From Geomobilimonas luticola (lineage in GTDB: Bacteria > Desulfobacterota > Desulfuromonadia > Geobacterales > Geobacteraceae): a stretch of 64,000 nucleotides of DNA. Below the pieces are notes generated by a model. That model saw only the letters and a program-made list of their open reading frames with translations. It ran no database searches and was not told the DNA's origin. Of the stretch, positions 1-7,508 are shown piece by piece (the stretch's first letter is position 1; each line of letters opens with the position of its first letter). The position numbers and the translations under genes were made by a program. Location of the stretch: positions 186,001 to 250,000 of the forward strand of contig NZ_JAHCVK010000001.1 in assembly GCF_018476905.1 (NCBI RefSeq). The letters run 5' to 3'.

Positions 1-948
1 CTTCTGTTTGACGAGCCGTGACACCATGCCGATGAGGGGGACGTCATCCCGCACCGGAAGCCCCACAGCCCGTTGCAGCTCCCGCTTGCAGACGGCCTTG
101 CCTGACAGGTCATCCGCAGAATAGGGTACCGGGATGAGGGGGTCGCTCTCCGGGCTCCATTCGCCGTAATCCACCCCGTTGAGGATACCGGAAAGATCCG
201 CAGCCCGTTCCCGCACCACCCCCTCCAGCCCCCACCCGTACTCCGGCGTCTGGATCTCCCGGGCGTACCCCTCGCTCACGGTATTGATGAGGGTGGCGTG
301 GTAGAGTCCCCCCTTGAGCAGGTTGACCTGGTTGTCCTTTTCCAGCCCGAGGAAGGTGAAGTGCTCCCAGCCGACACCGAGCACCTCCATCGCCCCCTCG
401 TAAAACGTTCCCTGGTGCTGCATGTTGTGGATGGTAAGGAGCGATGCGGCCGCTCCCACATACGGATCGGTGCGGTAGAGGGTGTTGAGGAGGACCGGAA
501 TCGCCGCCGTATGCCAGTCGTGGGCGTGGACCACGTCGGGTCGGAAGTCGAGCATCTTGCAGAGTTCCAGGGCAGCCTTGGAGAGAAAGATGAAGCGGTT
601 GTCGTTGTCCAGGTACCCCTCGTTGTCAACCTCGTACAGTCCGCCACCACGACCATAAAGCTGTTCATGCTCCAGGAAATAGACCGGCACGTCGCTGTCC
701 GGAAGGCGCCCCTCGTAGACGCCGCAGTACATATCGCCGATGATCCCCATGGGGACCACGAGCACGCCGGGAAGGAGCTTCAGTCCGTACCGTTCCCGGT
801 CAACCTTGTAGTAGCGGGGCATCACCACCCGCACGTCATGGCCGCGGGCGGCCAGTGCCCGGGGAAGCGCACCGACCACATCTGCCAGCCCCCCTTCCTT
901 GGCAAACGGCACCGCCTCGGAGGCGGCCATCAGAATGTTGAGTCCCAT
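1..948 (-). CDS. glgA: Glycogen (starch) synthase, partial (C-terminus beyond window)
   Basis: ADP-glucose-dependent glucosyltransferase (GT5) that extends alpha-1,4-glucan in the cytoplasm. The frame is open from ATG at 948 to the left edge, giving the first 316 residues; the rest lies outside the window, so the gene is cut by the window and not truncated. The N-terminus MGLNILMAASEAVPF is followed by KEGGLADV (Lys17), the K-x-G-G-L loop that binds ADP-glucose in this family. Further on HAHDWHT and, near the edge, GMVSRLVKQK are typical of bacterial GlgA. It reads in the same direction as the hyp operon but is separated from hypE by a 170-base gap holding an R1 palindrome. Functional partner in the window: the alpha-glucan phosphorylase at 10.6 kb. 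Confidence 0.95.
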   Translation of the reverse strand, partial: MGLNILMAASEAVPFAKEGGLADVVGALPRALAARGHDVRVVMPRYYKVDRERYGLKLLPGVLVVPMGIIGDMYCGVYEGRLPDSDVPVYFLEHEQLYGRGGGLYEVDNEGYLDNDNRFIFLSKAALELCKMLDFRPDVVHAHDWHTAAIPVLLNTLYRTDPYVGAAASLLTIHNMQHQGTFYEGAMEVLGVGWEHFTFLGLEKDNQVNLLKGGLYHATLINTVSEGYAREIQTPEYGWGLEGVVRERAADLSGILNGVDYGEWSPESDPLIPVPYSADDLSGKAVCKRELQRAVGLPVRDDVPLIGMVSRLVKQK

Positions 949-993
949 GCAGAACCTCGTCAGGGCACAAATAGCGATAAACCTGAAAAAACA

Positions 994-1097
994 TTTTACC
1001 ACAGAGGTCACGGAGGAAAACTACAACCTCTCTCCACGGGTCTCTTATAATCAATAAGCCTATTTCCTCAATGATTTCTCTGTGTCCTCTGTGGTCA
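994..1097. repeat. Palindromic intergenic element, family R1 (copy 1)
   Basis: Left arm TTTTACCACAGAGGTCACGG and right arm TCTGTGTCCTCTGTGGTCA are inverted copies about 60 bases apart. The same arms recur at 29642-29746 and 37985-38087. It fills the gap between glgA and hypE. No coding potential. Confidence 0.8.
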
Positions 1098-1119
1098 GGG
1101 CTTTGTTGTTGTTTGGACT

Positions 1120-2133
1120 TCAGCAGATCCGGGGCAGTTGCTCCCCCGCCAGCATCTCCACCCCTCGCATTCCCCCCACGGCAGTCTCCAGCTGCACCCG
1201 GCCGTCGGAAGCCCCAGTCACCTCGCCGATGATGGCCGCATCCCGGCCGAGGGGGTGCTGGCACATCCGGTCAAGGGCGGCATCGGCCCTCTCTGGCGCG
1301 ACGATGGCCAGGAGCTTCCCTTCGTTGGCCACGTAGAGCGGATCGAGGCCGAGGATGGAGCAGACCCCCTTGACGCCGTTCTTCAGCGGCAGGGATTCCT
1401 CCCGCAGGGTAACGGTCACGCCGGACTGGATGGCGATCTCCTTGAGGGTGGTCGCCACCCCGCCGCGGGTCGGATCCCGCAGCACACGGAGGGCATCCCC
1501 CTCCTTCAGCAGCTCCGCCACCAGGCCATTGAGGGCAGCGCAGTCGCTCTCGATGTCAGTGGACAGCTCCAGTCCCTCCCGGGCCGCCAGCACCGCGATG
1601 CCGTGGTCGCCGATGGTGCCGTTGATGATCACCCGGTCCCCGACCCGGGCCTTGCAGCCGTTGATCTCCACCCCGTTTTCCACCACCCCGACCCCCGAGG
1701 TATTGATGAAGAGCCGGTCCGCCTTCCCCCGGGGGACCACCTTGGTGTCGCCGGTGACGATGGCGATCCCCGCACCGTCGGCAGCCTCCCGCATGGACGC
1801 AAGAATCGCGGCAAGTTCCCGGCGGCTCATCCCCTCCTCCAGGATCAGGCCGACGCTCATGAAGAGGGGGCGTGCCCCCATCATGGCCAGGTCGTTCACC
1901 GTCCCGTTCACCGCCAGGGTGCCGATGTTGCCCCCCGGGAAGAAGATCGGGTCCACCACGTAGGAATCGGTGGTAAAGGCAAGCCGTTGGCCGTTGTGCT
2001 CCACCACCGCCGCATCGTTCTGTCCCGCCACCGAAACTCCCGACAGGGTCGGGATGATCAGCTCGTCCAGCAGCTGATGGGAGAGCTTCCCGCCACTGCC
2101 GTGGCCCAATAAAATGAGGTCCTTATCCATCAT
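1120..2133 (-). CDS. hypE: Hydrogenase maturation carbamoyl dehydratase HypE
   Basis: ATP-dependent dehydration of the carbamoyl group on its own C-terminal cysteine to thiocyanate, making the CN ligands of the [NiFe] centre; works with HypF and HypD. The product is about 337 residues and ends in PRIC, the invariant carbamoylated C-terminus. GHGSGGKLSHQL near the N-terminus and DPTRGGVATTLKEIA in the middle are standard HypE/PurM-fold motifs. I chose ATG 2133 (MMDKDLILLG) because a GGAG lies five bases upstream; ATG 2130 is equally possible, and the frame stays open ten codons further up. Last gene of the hyp operon, about 195 bases after hypD; that gap holds an R2 palindrome. Confidence 0.95.
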   Translation of the reverse strand: MMDKDLILLGHGSGGKLSHQLLDELIIPTLSGVSVAGQNDAAVVEHNGQRLAFTTDSYVVDPIFFPGGNIGTLAVNGTVNDLAMMGARPLFMSVGLILEEGMSRRELAAILASMREAADGAGIAIVTGDTKVVPRGKADRLFINTSGVGVVENGVEINGCKARVGDRVIINGTIGDHGIAVLAAREGLELSTDIESDCAALNGLVAELLKEGDALRVLRDPTRGGVATTLKEIAIQSGVTVTLREESLPLKNGVKGVCSILGLDPLYVANEGKLLAIVAPERADAALDRMCQHPLGRDAAIIGEVTGASDGRVQLETAVGGMRGVEMLAGEQLPRIC

Positions 2134-2174
2134 TAACTCTCCAGAAGGAATTGCTTGAACCAAGCAAGGGCATT

Positions 2175-2278
2175 TTTAACAGGGATAATCAGGATATTCA
2201 GGATTAAAGGCGTTCAGATTCAAAAACAAAAAAATAGGTTTCGGTTTTATCCTGTTTATCCTGAACATCCCTGTTAAA
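2175..2278. repeat. Palindromic intergenic element, family R2
   Basis: Arms 2175-2208 (TTTAACAGGGATAATCAGGA...) and 2245-2278 (...TCCTGAACATCCCTGTTAAA) are inverted copies agreeing at about 29 of 34 positions, with an A-rich loop. Located between hypD and hypE. The adjacent stretch 2294-2320 (CTCCGTGCCTCTGTGCCTCTG) resembles a single R1 arm. Confidence 0.75.
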
Positions 2279-2328
2279 TAGATTTTCAGGTTTTACTCCG
2301 TGCCTCTGTGCCTCTGCGGCAGATTTAT

Positions 2329-3420
2329 CTATCTTCCATATTTGTATGCCGCCGCGCATGTCCCTTCTGACGACACCATACACGCCCCCACCGGCGCCTC
2401 GGGGGTGCAGGTTGTGGCGAAGAGCGGGCAGTCGAAGGGGCTCACCTTCCCCTTGAGAATCTCCCCGCAGAGGCAGCCCCGGTGTTCCCGCAGCGCTTCT
2501 ACCGCCACGGGGATGGCCCGTTCCGCGTCGTAGCGGGCGTAGGGCTCGGCAATCCTGAGGCCGCTGCCGGGGATCACCCCGATGCCGCGCCAGGCAACGT
2601 CGCAGGGAGTGAATACCCGGGTCAGCACCGCCTGGGCCCGCACATTTCCTTCCGCAGTCACCACCCGCCGGTACTGGTTTTCCACCCGGCTTTCTCCTGC
2701 CAGCACCTGCCGGACCAGCATCTCCACTCCCTGCATCACGTCGGTCGACTCGAAGCCGGTCACCACGCAGGGAATCCCCTGTTTTTCGGCCAGGGGACGG
2801 TAGGCATTGGCGCCGATGATGGCGCTCACGTGGGCCGGGCAGAGGTAGCCATCGATCCGGAGTTCCGGATCGTCGGCCAGGATCTGCATCGGTACCGGGA
2901 TGGTCTTGTGGGCGGTCAGGACGAAATAGTTGGCGAGCCCCTGCTGTTCCGCCGCCAGGATGCTCCCCGCTATGGTCGGGGCGGTGGTTTCAAAGCCGAC
3001 CCCGAGGAAGATAACCCGCAGTTGGGGGTTTCTGGCCGCCAGGGCGACGGCGTCCAGGGGGGAATAGACAATGCGGATATCCGCTCCCCGGGCCCGCTCC
3101 TCCATGAGGGAGGTACTGGAGCCGGGGACCCGGACCATGTCGCCGAAGGTGGCGATGATCGTGCCGGGGAGGCGGGCCAGGGCGATGGCACGGTCGACGT
3201 AGCCGTTGGGGGTGACGCAGACCGGGCAGCCGGGGCCGGAGATGAGCCGCACCTCCGCCGGCAGAAGTGAGCGGATGCCGTACTGGTAGATGGCCATGGT
3301 GTGGGTGCCGCAAATCTCCATGAAGGTCATGGGGGTGGTCCGTCCCTCAACCAGCCCCCTGATCCGCTCCGCAAAGCCGAGGACCACCTGGCGGTCGCGG
3401 AATTCGTCCAGATAATTCAT
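2329..3420 (-). CDS. hypD: Hydrogenase maturation factor HypD
   Basis: Iron-sulfur scaffold on which, with HypC, the Fe(CN)2CO unit of [NiFe] hydrogenase is built. 363 residues, normal for the family. Visible motifs: CGTHTMAIYQYG, GPGCPVCVTP and the C-terminal cysteine set CLCGEILKG...DCPLF...CTPEAPVGACMVS that holds the [4Fe-4S] cluster. The start codon overlaps the hypC stop by four bases (ATGA), so the two are translationally coupled, which suits the HypC-HypD complex. Confidence 0.97.
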   Translation of the reverse strand: MNYLDEFRDRQVVLGFAERIRGLVEGRTTPMTFMEICGTHTMAIYQYGIRSLLPAEVRLISGPGCPVCVTPNGYVDRAIALARLPGTIIATFGDMVRVPGSSTSLMEERARGADIRIVYSPLDAVALAARNPQLRVIFLGVGFETTAPTIAGSILAAEQQGLANYFVLTAHKTIPVPMQILADDPELRIDGYLCPAHVSAIIGANAYRPLAEKQGIPCVVTGFESTDVMQGVEMLVRQVLAGESRVENQYRRVVTAEGNVRAQAVLTRVFTPCDVAWRGIGVIPGSGLRIAEPYARYDAERAIPVAVEALREHRGCLCGEILKGKVSPFDCPLFATTCTPEAPVGACMVSSEGTCAAAYKYGR

Positions 3421-3647
3421 CGCATATCCTCGGGCTTGAACACTTCCCGCATCATCTCCAGCGTCTCTCGGGCCTCGTCCTCATCCAGTTTCGAGATAGC
3501 AAAGCCGGCATGGACGATGACATAATCCCCCACCCGCAGCTCATCCGCCATGAGCATGAGGCTCGCCTCCCGCTTCACCCCGTCGATCTCGGCCACCGCA
3601 TCGGTGCCGTCAATGCTGATGATACGCATCGGAACCCCTACACACAT
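3417..3647 (-). CDS. hypC: Hydrogenase assembly chaperone HypC/HupF
   Basis: Small chaperone that carries the Fe(CN)2CO unit with HypD and binds the hydrogenase large-subunit precursor. 76 residues. The frame is open to 3713, but ATG 3647 is the right start: it gives MCVGVPM, matching the family N-terminus in which Cys2 is essential, and it has AGGGAGA just upstream. Overlaps hypD by four bases. The 127-base gap to hypF on its upstream side shows no gene. Confidence 0.95.
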   Translation of the reverse strand: MCVGVPMRIISIDGTDAVAEIDGVKREASLMLMADELRVGDYVIVHAGFAISKLDEDEARETLEMMREVFKPEDMR

Positions 3648-3775
3648 ACAAAATCTCCCTTTAAAATGAATGGTACGCGGAAGAAGCGAAAAATACCGAT
3701 AAAAGCAGATCACTCAAAACAAACGTTTATTGCTGTTTAATCCGCCTTTTTCGCCGTTATCCGCGTCCCAAGATG

Positions 3776-6169
3776 TTACACGTCACTCCATCCAGCTATG
3801 ACCGCCTGCCCGAGAGCCAGCCCCCCGTCATTGGGGGGGACGAGGCGGTGGGTGCAGACGTCGAATCCCCGCGCAGCCAGCAGCTCCACCATCTCCTCGC
3901 TCAGGAGCTTGTTCTGGAACACACCGCCGGAAAGGGCGACACGACTGACTCCCGATGCATCCCTTACCCGTTCACACACTTCTACTGCCGCCAGGGCAAT
4001 GGTGGCATGGAACCGCCGCGCCAGGTCGGCCACCGGCACGCCGGCCAGGAGTTCCTCGGTCATTGCCGCAAACAGGGGGGCAAAATCCAGCACCAGCCGA
4101 CCATCCTCCGTCGTGATGGCAAAGGGGAACGGCGCACCCGGCGCACCCTCTTCGGCCAGAGCTTCCAACTCAATGGCCGCCTGCCCCTCGTAGCTGATCC
4201 GGGAGCGGACCCCGAGGATGGCGGCGGCGGCATCGAAAAGACGGCCGCAGCTTGAGGTTGGTGGCGAATTGATCCCCCGCTCCAGCATCCGGAGGAGGAT
4301 GCCCCGTTCCGTTTCCCCCACTTCCGCCAGGCAGGGAAGGGGGAGGGAAAAGAGCTTCGCGCCGTATGTCCGGTGCAGCCAGGCGGCGGCCATCCGGAAC
4401 GGCTCCCGTACCGCCGTATCGCCCCCCGGAAGGGGGACATACCGGAAATGCCCGGCCCTCTTGAATTCCCGATAGTCACCGAGCAGGAACTCCCCTCCCC
4501 AGATGGCGCCGTCCGTGCCGTAGCCGGTGCCATCGAAGATCACGCCGATGGTTTCCCCCTCCAGGCCGTTTTCCGCCATGCAGGCGGCGAGATGGGCATG
4601 GTGATGCTGCACCGCCAGGACGGGAAGACCGGTAATGCTCCCTGCGTAGGCCGTAGACATATAGTCGGGGTGGAGATCGTGGGCCACCATCTCCGGCTGC
4701 ACGTCCAGGAGCCGTTGCAGGTGGGCGACAGACTCATCCAGTGATGCGAGGGTAGCAGCGTTCTGCAGGTCGCCGATATGCTGGCTGAGGAATGCCTGGT
4801 CCCCCCTGGTGAGGCAGACGGCGGCCTTCAGTTCGGCACCCACCGCCAGAACGTTCTTTTGCGCGACGGGGAGAAGTATCCCGCGGGGAACGTACCCCCG
4901 GGAGCGGCGCAGAAAGAGGGGGTTCCCCCGGAAAAGCCGCAGCACCGAATCATCCACCCGGGTGTGGATCTCCCGGTCGTGGCACAGGAAGGCATCGGCG
5001 ATGCCGGCAAGCCGGTTCCGCGCCTCCTCGTCCCGGAAGGCGATCGGCTCGTCGGTCACGTTGCCGCTCGTCATGACCAGGGCATCGAAGGTGTCCCGCA
5101 GGAGGAGATGGTGGAGGGGAGTGGCGGGGAGCATCACCCCGAAATAGCCGTTGGCGGGTGCAACCGACGGAGCGATTGCATGTCCTTCCCTCTTCCTGAG
5201 GAGCACGATGGGACGCTCGGTGCCGCTCAACAGGCGGGCCTCGGTATCGTCGACCTGGGCAAAGCCGGCAATGGCCGCCAGGTTGGAGGCCATGAGGGCG
5301 AACGGTTTCTCGTCCCGCTGCTTGCGCCGGCGCAGCTCCCGCACCCCCTCCTCGTTGCCGGCGTCCACCGCCAGGTGGTAGCCACCGACCCCCTTGACCG
5401 CCAGGATGCCCCCTTCCCGAAGCAAACGGACCGCTTCGTCGAGCGGATCGCCTGCGATCTCCCCTTCCGCTGCCCCGGTGAGGCGGAGGCGGGGGCCGCA
5501 GACCGGACAGGCGTTGGGCTGGGCATGGAACCGACGACTGGCGGGATCGTCGTATTCGGCCCGGCAGGCGGGACACATGGCAAAGGGGGCCATGGTGGTA
5601 AAGGGGCGGTCGTAGGGGGTGCCGGTGATGATGGAGTAGCGGGGACCGCAGTTGGTACAGGTGATGAAGGGATAGCGGTAGCGCCGGTCGGCGGGATCGA
5701 ACAGTTCTGCCAGGCAATCGGGGCAGACGTCGCAGTCGGGGGAGATCATGGCCCGGCTCTCGCCGCCGTCACTGGCGAGGATGGCAAACCCCGCCCCCCC
5801 CATCGGAGCCAGTTCCGTGCAACTGAGCGCGGATATTACTGCCAGTGGCGGCGCTTCCGGGGTGATCTCCGCCAGAAACCGCTCCAGGTCAGCCGGTTCT
5901 CCTTCCGACTCGACCAGAACGCCGCGACCGGTGTTGCGCACCCATCCTCGCAGGCGATGCCGGGCGGCAAGCCGGTAGATGAAGGGGCGAAACCCCACCC
6001 CTTGCACGATCCCTTCTATTTCCAACCGTATCCGTTTGATGGTGTATGCCTTATCTGTGAGGAGAGCGCGTCCCGTGAAGCGAATGTGTCCGAGTGTCAG
6101 CCGCTGTAGGCGAAATTGAGCGAAGCCGGCCAATCGGCCGGCGCGAGATGAGCCATACAGCGGCGGCAT
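3776..6169 (-). CDS. hypF: Carbamoyltransferase HypF; start uncertain
   Basis: Makes carbamoyl-AMP from carbamoyl phosphate and transfers the carbamoyl group to HypE. Domains in order: acylphosphatase-like (EGIVQGVGFRPF), two double-CxxC zinc units (CPDC...CTNC, CPAC...CPVCG), a YrdC-like domain, then a Kae1-like domain with VQHHHAH and GVIFDGTGYGTDG. The conserved protein begins at about base 6040 (IKRIRLEIEG). No ATG lies there; the nearest in-frame ATG, 6169, lies inside the R4 palindrome and lacks a ribosome site. Either about 43 repeat-encoded residues precede the enzyme or translation starts at a non-standard codon such as ATC 6040, where AAGG sits eight bases upstream. From 6040 the length is about 754 residues, typical for HypF; from 6169 it is 797. 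Confidence 0.93.
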   Translation of the reverse strand: MPPLYGSSRAGRLAGFAQFRLQRLTLGHIRFTGRALLTDKAYTIKRIRLEIEGIVQGVGFRPFIYRLAARHRLRGWVRNTGRGVLVESEGEPADLERFLAEITPEAPPLAVISALSCTELAPMGGAGFAILASDGGESRAMISPDCDVCPDCLAELFDPADRRYRYPFITCTNCGPRYSIITGTPYDRPFTTMAPFAMCPACRAEYDDPASRRFHAQPNACPVCGPRLRLTGAAEGEIAGDPLDEAVRLLREGGILAVKGVGGYHLAVDAGNEEGVRELRRRKQRDEKPFALMASNLAAIAGFAQVDDTEARLLSGTERPIVLLRKREGHAIAPSVAPANGYFGVMLPATPLHHLLLRDTFDALVMTSGNVTDEPIAFRDEEARNRLAGIADAFLCHDREIHTRVDDSVLRLFRGNPLFLRRSRGYVPRGILLPVAQKNVLAVGAELKAAVCLTRGDQAFLSQHIGDLQNAATLASLDESVAHLQRLLDVQPEMVAHDLHPDYMSTAYAGSITGLPVLAVQHHHAHLAACMAENGLEGETIGVIFDGTGYGTDGAIWGGEFLLGDYREFKRAGHFRYVPLPGGDTAVREPFRMAAAWLHRTYGAKLFSLPLPCLAEVGETERGILLRMLERGINSPPTSSCGRLFDAAAAILGVRSRISYEGQAAIELEALAEEGAPGAPFPFAITTEDGRLVLDFAPLFAAMTEELLAGVPVADLARRFHATIALAAVEVCERVRDASGVSRVALSGGVFQNKLLSEEMVELLAARGFDVCTHRLVPPNDGGLALGQAVIAGWSDV

Positions 6170-6207
6170 GAGGAGACGCTGAGCGGAACGGGGCGCTCTC
6201 TCCTCAT
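6057..6207. repeat. 150-base imperfect palindrome, family R4, between hypB and hypF
   Basis: Outer arms TGAGGAGAGCGCGTCCCGT (6058-6076) and ACGGGGCGCTCTCTCCTCA (6188-6206) pair; inner arms GCCGCTGTA and TACAGCGGC pair; the centre is AGCCGGCCAATCGGCCGGC. The whole stretch folds as one long hairpin. It ends within a few bases of the hypB stop on one side and reaches into the hypF 5' region on the other. Confidence 0.8.
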
Positions 6208-6210
6208 GAC

Positions 6211-6969
6211 TTACCTCGACTTCCCCGCACGCTCCCGCAGCCAGCCGTACCACGCCTCCATCCCCTCACCGCTCCGGCTGGAAACCTCGAAGATAGTGAT
6301 GGCCGGGTTGACCCGGCGGGCCATTTCCCGGCACTTTGCCACGTCGAAATCCACGTGGGGAAGGAGGTCCACCTTGTTGAGAAGCATGACATCGGCCGCA
6401 TGGAACATCTGGGGGTACTTGAGGGGCTTGTCCTCCCCCTCGGTGACGGAGAGGACCACCACCTTGTGGTGCTCACCCAGGTCGAAGGAGGCGGGACAGA
6501 CCAGGTTCCCCACATTCTCGATAAAGAGGAGGTCCAGGCTGTCCAGGTCGAAATGATCGGCGGCATGGCCGACCATGTGGGCATCCAGATGGCAGCCGGC
6601 ACCGGTGTTGATCTGCCGCACCGGAACCCCGGCTGCCGCGATCCTCCGGGCATCGTTGTCGGTCTGCTGGTCACCCTCGATGACAGCGCTCCGGATTTCT
6701 CCCGCCAGGTCCCGCAGGGTCCGCTCCAGGATGGTGGTCTTGCCGGAACCAGGGGAGCTGACCAGGTTCAGGACGAACACTCCCTGGTCCGCAAAGAGTT
6801 GCCGGTTCCCCTCGGCGAAGCGGCGGTTCTTCGCCAGCAGGTCGGTCTCAACCGCGATCTTCGTGCCGACATGGGGTCGGGGGTCCCCTTCGTGGTGATG
6901 ATGGTGATGCCCCTCCCCGTGGTCGTGGTCATGATGTTCGTCGGGGCCGCAGCCGCACGTGGTACACAT
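6211..6969 (-). CDS. hypB: Hydrogenase nickel incorporation GTPase HypB
   Basis: SIMIBI-class GTPase that, with HypA, delivers nickel to the hydrogenase large subunit. 252 residues. The N-terminus MCTTCGCGP carries the CxxCGC high-affinity metal site, followed by a His-rich tract with a six-His run (about residues 12-27) that can store nickel or zinc. The P-loop is SSPGSGKTT, followed by EGDQQTDNDA, and the G4 motif is LLNKVDLLPH. Begins four bases after hypA. Confidence 0.97.
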   Translation of the reverse strand: MCTTCGCGPDEHHDHDHGEGHHHHHHEGDPRPHVGTKIAVETDLLAKNRRFAEGNRQLFADQGVFVLNLVSSPGSGKTTILERTLRDLAGEIRSAVIEGDQQTDNDARRIAAAGVPVRQINTGAGCHLDAHMVGHAADHFDLDSLDLLFIENVGNLVCPASFDLGEHHKVVVLSVTEGEDKPLKYPQMFHAADVMLLNKVDLLPHVDFDVAKCREMARRVNPAITIFEVSSRSGEGMEAWYGWLRERAGKSR

Positions 6970-6972
6970 AAG

Positions 6973-7305
6973 CTACTCTACCTCCAGTTCCTTGACCCGC
7001 AGTTCCTCGCCGGAAATGACGGCATGGCTGAAGCCACCGCAGGACGGGCAGGGGTCGAAATAAGTGCCGAGGGGAAATTCAGCCCCGCAGTCGTGACACA
7101 CTCCACGGGCCGGGATCCGTTCGATGACGAGGCGCGCCCCTTCAAGCAGGGTCCCCCGGCTGCAGGCGTCGAAGCAGAACTCGACGGCATCGGGCACCAC
7201 GCCGGAAAGGCCGCCGATCTCCAGCACCACGACGGTGACCCGTTTCCCCTCCCCGTGCTGAAGACAGATATCGACGATGCTCTGGGTCAGGGAAAGTTCG
7301 TGCAA
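6973..7305 (-). CDS. hypA: Hydrogenase nickel incorporation protein HypA
   Basis: Nickel metallochaperone with a structural zinc site. The start is best placed at TTG 7305: this gives MHELSLTQS, in which His2 (next to the processed N-terminus) is the nickel ligand of the family, and GGTGGAG sits six bases upstream. The GTG at 7317 would add four residues (VEYP) and bury the metal site. Zinc ligands are two CxxC pairs, CHDCG and CPSCGG. 110 residues from the TTG. First gene of the hyp operon. Confidence 0.93.
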   Translation of the reverse strand: MHELSLTQSIVDICLQHGEGKRVTVVVLEIGGLSGVVPDAVEFCFDACSRGTLLEGARLVIERIPARGVCHDCGAEFPLGTYFDPCPSCGGFSHAVISGEELRVKELEVE

Positions 7306-7353
7306 CGGATACTCCACCGAAAGGTAAAATGGTCAAACCGCTTTAGAAAGTCC

Positions 7354-7383
7354 ATAGTAGCAAATCCCTCCGGACAAGAGCAA
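7354..7383 (-). promoter_or_regulatory. Candidate sigma-70 promoter for the hyp operon
   Basis: On the minus strand: -35 TTGCTC (7378-7383), 18-base spacer, -10 TACTAT (7354-7359) preceded by TGC, an extended -10. It would start transcription about 40 bases before hypA. Pattern match by eye only. Confidence 0.4.
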
Positions 7384-7429
7384 GTTGTATACGCGTGGCG
7401 GCCGTTAAAATCATGGAGGGAGGAACTCC

Positions 7430-7459
7430 TTGTTTTCGCCCGTATCGCTGGTGTATAAT
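7430..7459 (+). promoter_or_regulatory. Candidate sigma-70 promoter for the histidine kinase gene
   Basis: -35 TTGTTT (7430-7435), 18-base spacer, perfect -10 TATAAT (7454-7459). A near-perfect palindrome ATAATTTCGCGAATTAT (7455-7471) overlaps the -10 and the expected start site, so it could be an operator. Confidence 0.5.
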
Positions 7460-7508
7460 TTCGCGAATTATCGCCACCCTTCATGCCGGTGCGAAAAAAG
7501 GACGTTGA

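Noticed and set aside
4778-6109. Long plus-strand frame antisense to hypF
   Set aside because: Shadow; hypF on the other strand has all domain motifs.
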